A DNA stretch of 64,000 nucleotides from Pseudomonadota bacterium (GTDB taxonomy: Bacteria; Pseudomonadota; Gammaproteobacteria; Burkholderiales; Burkholderiaceae_B), in the NCBI GenBank assembly GCA_023440825.1, contig JAEXRL010000001.1, positions 62,001 through 126,000 on the forward strand. The letters are read 5' to 3'. The translations under genes were made by a program, and so were the position numbers. The notes under the pieces were generated by a model. That model was not told the DNA's origin, made no database searches, and saw only the letters and a list, made by a program, of their open reading frames with translations. Every line of letters starts with the position of its first letter. Positions within the stretch are counted from its first letter, which is position 1. Of this stretch, positions 53,394 through 61,516 are shown piece by piece.

Positions 53394-54158
53394 ATGGCAT
53401 ATGTATTGCATAAGCAGCACCATAAGACTAGGCTTATTACGCTTAATAATCCTGATAGGCTAAATGCTCTGGGCACCCGTTTGTTGCATGACTTTGAATC
53501 GGCTTTGCTAGATGCTGTCAATGATGCTGAGACGCATGCAATCGTTATTACAGGCGCAGGCCGCTCATTTTGTGCAGGAGATGATCTGAAGGACTTTGAC
53601 TGGGACGACGTAAATCCTTCTGCAGTGCGCTCACACATACAGGATATACAGCGGATTACCCACCTCATTATGGGATGTGATAAACCCGTCGTTGGGGCCG
53701 TTCATGGGTATGCTGTAGGCGGTGGTTTTGAGTGGTTGCTCAATTGTGACCTAGTTGTAGCGGCTAAGGATCTGATTGCGTTTTTTCCTGAACTTAAGTG
53801 GGGCTTTTTTGTTACGGGCGGTGTAACCTACTTGTTGCCGAAGTCTATAGGCCATCAAAAGTCTATGGAGCTTTTCTTGTTGGGCGAACGCCAAAATGCG
53901 GATGCTCTATATCGTTTAGGTCTGGTTAATTGGATAGTCGAAGAGGGGGGGCATGTGGAGAAAGCTCTTGAGGTTGCGAATCGAATAGCTGAAAGTGCGT
54001 CCAGGCCTGCTGTTGCACAACTGAAAAAAACGATCAATTGTGAGTTGGGTCAAGGCTTATGGCATGCTATACAGATGGAGCAGAACGCAACAATAGATGC
54101 TTTTTTGCGCCCTGAAACTAAGGAAATTGCAAGAACATTCCTTAGCAAAGAAAAGTAA
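53394..54158 (+). CDS. Enoyl-CoA hydratase/isomerase (crotonase) family
   Basis: 254 residues. Oxyanion-hole segments AGRSFCAGDDLKDF and VHGYAVGGGFEWLLNCDL are present, and both catalytic glutamates of classical hydratases occur: one in GGGFEW and one in FFPELKWGFF. So it should add water across an enoyl-CoA double bond, or do a related hydratase/aldolase step. The substrate is probably the thioester made by the preceding ligase. C-terminal helices ASRPAVAQLKKTINCELGQG are normal. The next gene follows after 18 nt. Confidence 0.9.
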   Translation: MAYVLHKQHHKTRLITLNNPDRLNALGTRLLHDFESALLDAVNDAETHAIVITGAGRSFCAGDDLKDFDWDDVNPSAVRSHIQDIQRITHLIMGCDKPVVGAVHGYAVGGGFEWLLNCDLVVAAKDLIAFFPELKWGFFVTGGVTYLLPKSIGHQKSMELFLLGERQNADALYRLGLVNWIVEEGGHVEKALEVANRIAESASRPAVAQLKKTINCELGQGLWHAIQMEQNATIDAFLRPETKEIARTFLSKEK

Positions 54159-54176
54159 AAAAAACAGGGGGAGCGA

Positions 54177-55466
54177 ATGAAGCCATTGCTAAGGCCAATT
54201 CAAAAGGTAAGTATTTCTCCAAGCTTAAGCTATAGGACTATACAAAGTATAGATATATTAGCTTCTGGTTTGGCAGATTTAAATAAAATCGTAGACGCTC
54301 ACGTAGAGCGAAATCCTTTTTTAAAATTAAAAGAATCTAGTGCTTATAGATTTGAAAGGGATGTTGATGTTGCGGGTAAAGATGCGATCGAGTCTATGGT
54401 TCAGCCTATGAGCCTGGTTCAGTATTTAAATCAGCAGCTCGCAATTATCCATTACGATGAAAGTATTAAAATACATATTGATGCGATTATCAATTCATTG
54501 GATGAAAACGGCTATTTACGCACCCCCTTACAGGAATTGGCAGTTGTTATGCAGCTACCCGTAGATCAATTTGAGCAGGGCCTTGCCGTGGTGCAGGGGC
54601 TTGAGCCTTCGGGTGTTGGCGCGAGGAGTCTGGCAGAGTGCTTTGCTTTACAGCTAATTGAAAAAGACTGCATGAGCTGCGAGCTAGCTACTTTTCTTGA
54701 GAGTATAGAAAATATCAATACGATGTCGCGTGAGGGGCTGGCGTTGCAGTGTGGGGTGAGTGTTGAACGTTTGACAGAGATGATTGCTTTAATTCGAAGC
54801 TTGAGTCCCTATCCTGGTCAAAAATTTATGGACAAAGCTTCGCTGTATGTAACCCCAGATATTTATCTTATTAAAAATGAAGATTCTAGCTTCACAGTAA
54901 ATATTAATAAAGATGCCAGACCTCAAGTGTATTTTGATAAGAATTATTTTGAGCAGGTTTTTTCTAAGGTAAGTAAAACGGAAGATAAGGTGTTTTTGCA
55001 ACGCTGCTATGCTGATGCGCATAAGCTGATTAATGATCTAACTCAGCGTGATAGTAGTGTGAGTCGCGTTGTCAATGATTTACTTGAGATGCGAAAATCA
55101 GATCTTAGAGAGCCGCGTAATGCATTACGCCCAGTCATACAAAGGGAGCTTGCGCAGCGTTTAGGTCTGCATGAATCTACCGTTAGTCGAACAATTTCTA
55201 ATAAATTTATCTGCTATCAAGGTAAAACATCATCCTTACAGAGTTTTTTTGGAAGTAGTAAAGCTGTGGGTGACAATATATCTGAGCAGATACAAAAAAT
55301 GATTCAAAACGAAACTGTTGATGCGGTGCTGTCGGATGAGGATATTGCTAAAGTATTGCAGAATTTAGGTATGTCTGTTGCTAGGCGTACTGTTGCTAAA
55401 TATAGGTTAGATCTTAATATTCCGGCATCATCACAGCGTCGTCAGCAATGGGCGAGGTTTGTTTAA
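54177..55466 (+). CDS. rpoN: Divergent RNA polymerase sigma-54 factor (RpoN paralogue)
   Basis: 429 residues (E. coli RpoN 477). Region I, contacted by activators, is recognisable but altered: QKVSISPSLSYRTIQSIDIL with NPFLKL, lacking the usual glutamine-rich character. The acidic region II is short. Core-binding parts follow (DAIINSLDENGYLRTPLQEL, GLEPSGVGARSLAECFALQL, SLSPYPGQKF), then the helix-turn-helix LGLHESTVSRTISNKFICYQ and the RpoN box ARRTVAKYRL, where the last residue is Leu instead of Glu. AGGGGGAG precedes ATG. As the last gene of a catabolic operon, away from the usual lptB/hpf/ptsN setting, it is probably an extra, dedicated sigma-54. Confidence 0.9.
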   Translation: MKPLLRPIQKVSISPSLSYRTIQSIDILASGLADLNKIVDAHVERNPFLKLKESSAYRFERDVDVAGKDAIESMVQPMSLVQYLNQQLAIIHYDESIKIHIDAIINSLDENGYLRTPLQELAVVMQLPVDQFEQGLAVVQGLEPSGVGARSLAECFALQLIEKDCMSCELATFLESIENINTMSREGLALQCGVSVERLTEMIALIRSLSPYPGQKFMDKASLYVTPDIYLIKNEDSSFTVNINKDARPQVYFDKNYFEQVFSKVSKTEDKVFLQRCYADAHKLINDLTQRDSSVSRVVNDLLEMRKSDLREPRNALRPVIQRELAQRLGLHESTVSRTISNKFICYQGKTSSLQSFFGSSKAVGDNISEQIQKMIQNETVDAVLSDEDIAKVLQNLGMSVARRTVAKYRLDLNIPASSQRRQQWARFV

Positions 55467-55573
55467 ACCCCGCTCGCCATGGCATTGTAGTGCTAAGTCT
55501 AGTGGTTGATCTTTGCTGTGAGAGCTGGGTGCTTGGGCTCAGTGAGATGGGCGTAAGGTGTTAAGCACCGGCG

Positions 55574-55608
55574 AAAAAAAAGCCAAATGCAATGCACTTG
55601 GCTTTTTT
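55574..55608. terminator. Bidirectional terminator between rpoN operon and tRNA-fMet
   Basis: Stem AAAAAAGCCAA / TTGGCTTTTTT with inner pairs and one mismatch. It ends the tRNA transcript on the minus strand and the rpoN operon on the plus strand. Confidence 0.85.
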
Positions 55609-55613
55609 AAATC

Positions 55614-55690
<77 letters not shown>

Positions 55691-56434
55691 TCTGAAGAAT
55701 TTAACTATAACCCGGCTTTTATAACTTTGTCTAGTCTTTTATGTATTTTTATCAATAAATTTGCAAATATTCGATTTTTAAGGGGTTCTAGGGCTTGTTT
55801 TTCATATTGTGAAATCATTTGGGTGTGAGGTGTGGCGTTGTTATGTAGGCACTGTAGTGTTTGCGCTAGTCTGGTTCGTGCGGCATAAGCGCTAAATTTA
55901 AGTGGGCTTAGTGAAAACTGTCAGAATATGGGCACAAAATTCTTGCGTGGTGGCTGAACTTGATGGTGTAATGGAGTCTATTGGCTAGGCTGCTAGCGTG
56001 CTACCCAGATTTAATAAGCTTAAAAAGGCTGGGGTGGCAGACCATAAGGCATCGCGCAGTCTGGTAACCGAATTCAAAGCTATCGCCGTGGCTCTTGTGC
56101 TGTAGTGTCAGCACACTGACTTTGCCAGTGGCTACGCTGCATGTGATGCAGTGTATGGAATGTTGAGCTGTATTACTTCAAGTAGGGCAGCCCTCAATTA
56201 TTGCGAAGAAGTTCTCTGATTTTCTTGTTTTTGCAATTACTCATGGTCGTGTGTGTGCGCCATTCATCTTATTTCGTGCTGTTTTTGTCTTGTCAGGCCT
56301 TGAGGCTGGCGGCAAACGTGCGTCTAGACGTAATGCGGTTCCTTGTGCAGCAGGCTGCTTTGCTTGCGTGCGCAAGCCTGGGTGCTTGTTTGTTTGGCCT
56401 TGATGTGTTTAAGCGTGTTGCTTTAAAAGGCCAA
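55691..56434. other. Non-coding stretch between the two initiator tRNA genes
   Basis: No supported gene. The first 50 nt hold the promoter of tRNA copy 1. Only a short hairpin (GTCAG-CACA-CTGAC, near 56107) was noticed. The single longer open frame here (56201-56620) runs through the second tRNA and is an artefact. Confidence 0.5.
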
Positions 56435-56435
56435 C

Positions 56436-56467
56436 AAAAAAGCCAGCTGCGTAAGGCAACTGGCTTT
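56436..56467 (-). terminator. Terminator of tRNA-fMet copy 2
   Basis: Hairpin AGCCAG-(C)-TGC / GCA-(A)-CTGGCT, followed on the minus strand by six T residues (56436-56441 complement). Confidence 0.8.
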
Positions 56468-56512
56468 GATGATAAGTGCTTGAGCTTGAATTTACAGGCT
56501 TTCACACATGTT

Positions 56513-56589
<77 letters not shown>

Positions 56590-56654
56590 GCAGGTCTTCT
56601 ATATTAACCCTAAGGTGTGAAGTATGCAAGTTTTGTTTGAGGCCAGGGTTAATT

Positions 56655-57398
56655 GTGACCGATAACGAAATTATTCGCGTGCTGGAAACGGCCTTGTTAT
56701 GCGCTACGCAGCCTATGAGCTTGGCGGAAATGCGCAAGATGTTTGTGTCGCCGGAGTTGACGGCGGAAGATGTGAGGCGTTATCTGGCGGTGCTGCAACT
56801 GGATTGGCGCGATAGGGGCTTGGAGCTGGTTCAAGTGGCCGGTGGGGAATGGCGCTTTCAAAGCCGGCCTGCTATGCAAGCTTTTTTGAGCAGGCTTAGT
56901 TTGGAGCGGCCGCCGCGATACTCGCGTGCAGTGCTTGAGACATTGGCGATTATTGCGTGGCGGCAACCTGTCACGCGTGGTGATATTGAAGATATTCGGG
57001 GTGTCAGCGTATCCAGTCAGATCATACGCACTCTGGAAGATAGGGGCTGGATAGAAACGCTGGGCTTCAGGGATGCGCCAGGGCGACCGGCGCTACTGGG
57101 GACGACTAGGCAGTTTTTGACGGATTTAGGTTTGCGTTCTTTGAAAGAGTTACCTGACATAGATAGTGCGGAAACAGAGAGCCTATTAAGTGGGCTACCT
57201 GAGCATGTGCAGGAAGAATTAGGTCAGCTTGAGTCTGGGCAGGAGCCGGTGCAAATTGCGCTTGCTGAATCTGTGCCGGAGTTGGCTGAGTTAGGGCAGG
57301 GCACCGATAGTGGTACTGAGCGTGAGGAGTCTGAGGCTCCGGAGGCGCTGGAGCCGCAAGAGCTTATGCCGCATAAAGATATAAAAATACAGGAGTAA
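56655..57398 (+). CDS. scpB: Segregation and condensation protein B
   Basis: 247 residues from GTG 56655, preceded by AGGG; longer versions of the frame would run into the tRNA gene. Partner of ScpA and SMC in chromosome condensation. Two winged-helix domains: LETALLCATQPMSLAEMRKM and PPRYSRAVLETLAIIAWRQP, then TRGDIEDIRGVSVSSQIIRT, and GRPALLGTTRQFLTDLGL. The C-terminal ~70 residues are acidic and low-complexity. scpA is not adjacent here. Followed by rluB after 10 nt, a common pair. Confidence 0.94.
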   Translation: MTDNEIIRVLETALLCATQPMSLAEMRKMFVSPELTAEDVRRYLAVLQLDWRDRGLELVQVAGGEWRFQSRPAMQAFLSRLSLERPPRYSRAVLETLAIIAWRQPVTRGDIEDIRGVSVSSQIIRTLEDRGWIETLGFRDAPGRPALLGTTRQFLTDLGLRSLKELPDIDSAETESLLSGLPEHVQEELGQLESGQEPVQIALAESVPELAELGQGTDSGTEREESEAPEALEPQELMPHKDIKIQE

Positions 57399-57408
57399 GG
57401 TTGTTAAC

Positions 57409-59115
57409 ATGAGTGAATCTCAAGACAGTGTAGCGTTGCGCCCCCCGGTGGGTAGTAAGGAGCAGGGCGAGGGTAAGTCTGCCAAGCCACGTGGCCAGGG
57501 ACGCAAGTTGCGCACGCCCTTTCGTAGGCGTCGTGGTGATGCTGTGGCTGACTCGGCGGGTGTGGCAGGTAAGACGGCGGACTCTCCGGTACGTAGCGCT
57601 GAGCAGGACGCGGCACCTGGTGCTAAGGCGGCTAAGGGCAGAGGACGTCCTCAGCAGGCTCAACGTGCAGGGCAGGCCAGGCGCGGTGGAAGGCAGGCGG
57701 GTAAGCGTGGTGGTCGTCAAGCAGCTCGAATTGCTGAGCAAGCCTTGCCTATCGAAATTATCGAGGGTGAAGATGATATTGCGCTCGGTCACCTGAGTAA
57801 GCAGGCGCGTCTGGCGCAGCGTCTGGGTAAGTTCATGGACAGTGAGCTGATTCAGCCCAAGCTACATAAGGTGCTGGCGGATGCGGGTGTAGGGTCGCGG
57901 CGCGATATGGAAGAGCTGATTATCGCTGGGCGAGTGTCAGTCAATGGTGAGCCTGCACATATAGGGCAGCGGGTCGCGCAAAGCGATAAGGTGCGAGTGA
58001 ATGGGCGTTTGATTGCTCGTCCTAATAGTAAAAAACCACCTCGCGTTTTGCTTTACCATAAGCCGGCAGGGGAAATCGTTAGTCATGATGATCCGGAAGG
58101 GCGGGCGACGGTGTTCTCACGTTTGCCTCACTTGAAAGTGGGTAAGTGGCTGTCGGTGGGGCGACTGGATTTAAACACCGAGGGTCTGCTGATTTTTACT
58201 ACTTCAGGTGATATTGCTAATCGAATGATGCATCCCCGATATGGTGCGGAGCGTGAGTACGCGGTACGAGTTTTGGGTGAGTTGGGCGAAGAGCAAAGTC
58301 AGGCTTTGGTGGAAGGGGTGCAGCTTGAGGATGGTCCAGCTAAGTTTGGAGCCTTGGAATACCTCGGGGGTGAGGGAAGTAATCGCTGGTACCGGGTTAC
58401 GATTCATGAAGGGCGTAATCGCGAAGTGCGACGTATGTTCGATGCGGCGGGTGTGACAGTCAGTCGGCTGATACGTACGCGTTTTGGTGATGTGGCTTTG
58501 CCGCGTGGATTGCGTCGGGGACGCTGGGAAGAGCTGGATCCCAATCTTGTGACTGCTTTCATGCTGCGACTTGGTTTGCTCAAGGAAGCGGGTGCCGACA
58601 CGGGTCGTCAGCAGCAAGAGCGCCAGCCCTTGAGTCACGACAGTGCTTTGCCCCCAGGGTTTGGCACAATGGATAACAATGGCCTGATGGGAGCTAGAGC
58701 TGGGCGGGGTGGGCGAGTCTCTCGACGCGGATCGGGTGGGCGTCAACGAGACGCCATGCCTAGCGATGTGTCGCATGGCTCTGCCTTGTTTATCAGTGGT
58801 GGTCTAGCCAATGGGCATCCGGACTCGGGGCGTGGTGCTGCACGGCCTGCGCGTAAAACGGCTGGACGTGGTAAGCCAGGTGCGCGTCAAGTGGGTGGTG
58901 CCAAAGAAAATGTTGCGCCAAAACGACCACGTAGAGCAAGGCCAGCAGCGAGATCCGAGCAGCCTTTGTCTCAGGCGGTAAGCGTGCGTACGCCGGCGCC
59001 GGTTAAAAAACCAACCGTTATACGCCGAGTCAGTAAGCTCAAGCGTGATGCAGACTGGCAGCCCATTAGTCAGTCCGCACATGAGACGCGTCTTGCTCGT
59101 AGCGACGAATCTTGA
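57409..59115 (+). CDS. rluB: 23S rRNA pseudouridine(2605) synthase with long basic tails
   Basis: 568 residues; E. coli RluB has 291. S4 domain LHKVLADAGVGSRRDMEELI (about 150-205) and RsuA-type catalytic domain with the active-site aspartate in VGRLDLNTEGLLIFTTSGD (about residue 250) and EGRNREVRRMFDAAGVTVSR. Residues 1-~125 and ~395-568 are Arg/Gly/Ala/Lys-rich, low-complexity and probably disordered RNA-binding tails; long tails of this sort are known in Burkholderiales RluB. Pairs with scpB upstream. Confidence 0.93.
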   Translation: MSESQDSVALRPPVGSKEQGEGKSAKPRGQGRKLRTPFRRRRGDAVADSAGVAGKTADSPVRSAEQDAAPGAKAAKGRGRPQQAQRAGQARRGGRQAGKRGGRQAARIAEQALPIEIIEGEDDIALGHLSKQARLAQRLGKFMDSELIQPKLHKVLADAGVGSRRDMEELIIAGRVSVNGEPAHIGQRVAQSDKVRVNGRLIARPNSKKPPRVLLYHKPAGEIVSHDDPEGRATVFSRLPHLKVGKWLSVGRLDLNTEGLLIFTTSGDIANRMMHPRYGAEREYAVRVLGELGEEQSQALVEGVQLEDGPAKFGALEYLGGEGSNRWYRVTIHEGRNREVRRMFDAAGVTVSRLIRTRFGDVALPRGLRRGRWEELDPNLVTAFMLRLGLLKEAGADTGRQQQERQPLSHDSALPPGFGTMDNNGLMGARAGRGGRVSRRGSGGRQRDAMPSDVSHGSALFISGGLANGHPDSGRGAARPARKTAGRGKPGARQVGGAKENVAPKRPRRARPAARSEQPLSQAVSVRTPAPVKKPTVIRRVSKLKRDADWQPISQSAHETRLARSDES

Positions 59116-59120
59116 TTGAT

Positions 59121-59160
59121 GCTTGAGGTGCCCTGTGTGTAAGCAGGGCAAGCCTTTTTT
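59121..59160 (+). terminator. Rho-independent terminator after rluB
   Basis: Stem GCCCTG / CAGGGC with outer GCTT / AAGC pairs around a bulge, followed by six T residues. Confidence 0.85.
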
Positions 59161-59215
59161 CTGGGTGCTTGTTTGCGCTTAAGTTGACGAAATAGCAGGA
59201 TTTTTTTTGGATTTC

Positions 59216-59224
59216 TGTTAGAAT
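59216..59224 (+). promoter_or_regulatory. Extended -10 promoter candidate for rimP-nusA-infB
   Basis: TGTTAGAAT is an extended -10 (TGn-TAGAAT). No good -35 is at the standard distance; TTGACG at 59184-59189 is too far. The leader to rimP would be about 247 nt. Confidence 0.45.
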
Positions 59225-59398
59225 AGTCGACTACCCCTAAGAGAGTAGGTTTGCTTTGGGCGCTATAGTGGCGTTTTGGGTGTTGTGCCAAATGGCTGTG
59301 GTGGCGGTTTTTATGGTTTTTGCCGTAATTGCTGCTTACTTAGGCGGCCTTGGTTTAGCCTAAAATGGCCTTGAAGGTTTGTAGGTATATTGCTAGTG

Positions 59399-59471
59399 TG
59401 CAAGGCAGGCCGCAACTTGGTGAGCCCTGCCTGCATAATGACCATGGGCTGGCTTACAGCCCATTTTTTTT
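59399..59471 (+). promoter_or_regulatory. rimP leader with terminator hairpin (candidate attenuator)
   Basis: Hairpin 1: TGC-(A)-AGGCAGG / CCTGCCT-GCA (59399-59435). Hairpin 2: ATGGGCTG / CAGCCCAT with loop GCTTA (59444-59464), followed by eight T residues, ending 7 nt before the rimP ATG. An alternative pairing AGCCC (59423-59427) with GGGCT (59446-59450) would break both, as an antiterminator could. The operon encodes NusA, a termination factor, so feedback control is plausible. Confidence 0.65.
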
Positions 59472-59478
59472 GGATTTT

Positions 59479-59970
59479 ATGGTAGACATCTTAAGCTTAG
59501 TGCAGGAAACCCTAGCGGGTACCGAATTTGAACTGGTGGACGTAGAACGCGCGCCTTTAGGCTTGCTGCGTGTTGTTATCGATCACCCGGAAGGTGTGCG
59601 TATTGAACACTGTGAAATGGTTTCCAAGCAGCTATCACGTGTTTTTGAAGTTGAAGATGTTGACTATAAGCGCTTAGAGGTGACCTCTCCGGGGGTTGAT
59701 CGTCCCTTGCTGCGTAGTGCTGATTTTGTACGATTTGCCGGGCAGCGGGTGCAGGTGCGCTTGCACGAAGCTCTAGATAACCGTAAGGTTTTTGTGGGTA
59801 TATTGCAGGCTCCGGAGCACGTGTCGGCGGTAGATGTGCCAGCCGACAGCATATTTAGATTGGAACTGGACGAAGCGGCAGGTCAGCTTAATGTGTTGGA
59901 GTTCACCTATAGTCAGGTGGATAAAGCCAAGCTGGATCCTGTACTTGATTTCAAAGGTAAGAAGCGATGA
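59479..59970 (+). CDS. rimP: Ribosome maturation factor RimP
   Basis: 163 residues from ATG 59479; the frame is open further upstream (59365) but the family begins at VDILSLVQETLAGTEFELVD. It assists late assembly of the 30S subunit. N-terminal alpha/beta domain with LRVVIDHPEGVRIEHCEMVS and LEVTSPGVDRPL, C-terminal SH3-like barrel ending VDKAKLDPVLDFKGKKR. GGA lies close upstream, just after the leader terminator. The stop overlaps the nusA start (ATGA). Confidence 0.94.
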   Translation: MVDILSLVQETLAGTEFELVDVERAPLGLLRVVIDHPEGVRIEHCEMVSKQLSRVFEVEDVDYKRLEVTSPGVDRPLLRSADFVRFAGQRVQVRLHEALDNRKVFVGILQAPEHVSAVDVPADSIFRLELDEAAGQLNVLEFTYSQVDKAKLDPVLDFKGKKR

Positions 59971-61451
59971 GTCGCGAAATTCTATTGCTGGTTGATGCGT
60001 TGGCGCGTGAAAAATATGTATCGCGCGAGGTTGTCTTTGGTGCCCTGGAAAGCGCCCTGGCATCCGCCATGAAAAAGCGCTTCAAGGAAGATGTTGATAT
60101 CCGCGTAGAGATCGACAGAGAAAGCGGTGCTCATGAAGGGTATCGTCGATGGCTGGTAGTGCCTGATGAGGCTGGTTTGCAAGAACCAGATCGTCAGGAA
60201 CTCTATTCGGAAGCCGTGGAAGCCGACCCCGATCTAGAGGTGGGCGACTATATCGAAGAGCCTTTAGAGCCGATTGAATTCGGACGCATTGGTGCCCAAG
60301 CTGCTAAGCAGGCGATTCTGCAAAGAATTCGTGATGCCGAGCGTGAGCAAGTGCTGAACGATTTTCTCGAGCGCGGTGAGACCGTAGTGTCAGGCACCGT
60401 GAAGCGTATGGATAAAGGGGATGTGATCGTGGAGATGGGCAAAATAGAAGCCCGTTTGCCGCGTTCGGAAATGATTCCCAAAGAAAATATCCGTATCGGT
60501 GACCGAGTGCGTGCTTGGGTGCAGCGCGTGGATCGTAGTGCTCGTGGGCAGCAGGTTATCTTGTCACGTACAGCGCCTGAGTTCATTAAAGAGTTGTTTG
60601 AAAACGAAGTGCCTGAAATCGAGCAAGGTTTGCTGGAAATTAAGGCGGCTGCCCGTGATGCGGGTATTCGCGCCAAAATTGCCGTTATTGCCTACGACAA
60701 GCGTATTGATCCAATCGGTACGTGTGTCGGTATGCGCGGCTCGCGGGTAACTGCGGTGCGCAACGAGCTGGGTGGTGAGCAGGTGGACATCGTGCTGTGG
60801 GCGGATGATCCAGCCGAGTTTGTCATTGCTGCGCTGGCGCCTGCTCATGTCGAGTCTATTTTGGTAGACGAAGACAAGCACGCCATGGATGTGGTGGTGG
60901 ATGAAGAAAACCTGCCTAAGGCCATTGGAGCACGTGGTCAGAACGTACGTTTGGCGTCCGAGCTGACTGGATGGCAGATTAATATCATGACGCCTGAGGA
61001 AAATCAGAATCGTCAAGAAGAAGAGCGTGCCGAGCTGCGCACCATGTTCATGTCCAGACTGGATGTGGACGAGGGAGTAGCAGACATACTGATAGACGAA
61101 GGGTTCACAGGTCTTGAAGAAGTAGCTTATGTACCATTGCAAGAGCTACAGGAAATCGAGGCGTTTGATGATGAAACCGTCAACGAGTTACGTGCTCGAG
61201 CACGCAATGCCTTGCTAAGCGAGGCAATAGCCAAAGAAGAACTTGTGCAAACTGCAGCGCGTGAGCTGCAAGAGGTCGAGGGGATTACTCCCGAACTTAT
61301 TGCCAAGTTGGCTGAAAACCAAGTAACAACTCTGGATGATCTGGCCGAGCTGGCAAGCGATGAGCTGTCCGAGCTAACCGGATTAAGTCCTGATGAAGCC
61401 AGCCAGTTGATCATGCGTGCGCGTGCTCACTGGTTCGATGACGAGGAATAA
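59967..61451 (+). CDS. nusA: Transcription termination/antitermination protein NusA
   Basis: 494 residues (E. coli 495). N-terminal RNA polymerase-binding domain (1-~130), S1 domain (VSGTVKRMDKGDVIVEMG, about 135-200), two KH domains (GTCVGMRGSRVTAVRNELGG and LPKAIGARGQNVRLASELTG), and two C-terminal acidic repeats of about 50 residues (VDEGVADILIDEGFTGLEEV, and EGITPELIAKLAENQVTTLD), which bind the polymerase alpha subunit and lambda N-type factors. Translationally coupled to rimP. Confidence 0.97.
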   Translation: MSREILLLVDALAREKYVSREVVFGALESALASAMKKRFKEDVDIRVEIDRESGAHEGYRRWLVVPDEAGLQEPDRQELYSEAVEADPDLEVGDYIEEPLEPIEFGRIGAQAAKQAILQRIRDAEREQVLNDFLERGETVVSGTVKRMDKGDVIVEMGKIEARLPRSEMIPKENIRIGDRVRAWVQRVDRSARGQQVILSRTAPEFIKELFENEVPEIEQGLLEIKAAARDAGIRAKIAVIAYDKRIDPIGTCVGMRGSRVTAVRNELGGEQVDIVLWADDPAEFVIAALAPAHVESILVDEDKHAMDVVVDEENLPKAIGARGQNVRLASELTGWQINIMTPEENQNRQEEERAELRTMFMSRLDVDEGVADILIDEGFTGLEEVAYVPLQELQEIEAFDDETVNELRARARNALLSEAIAKEELVQTAARELQEVEGITPELIAKLAENQVTTLDDLAELASDELSELTGLSPDEASQLIMRARAHWFDDEE

Positions 61452-61516
61452 TCATGGCTAATTAGGTCCCGAGTTGTATTCACAGAGAATAGTAGTAGTA
61501 AGCAAGAGAGAGTCGA

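Noticed and set aside
59365..59478. N-terminal extension of RimP by 38 residues
   Set aside because: The extension would translate through the terminator-like leader hairpins, and RimP proteins start at the later ATG.
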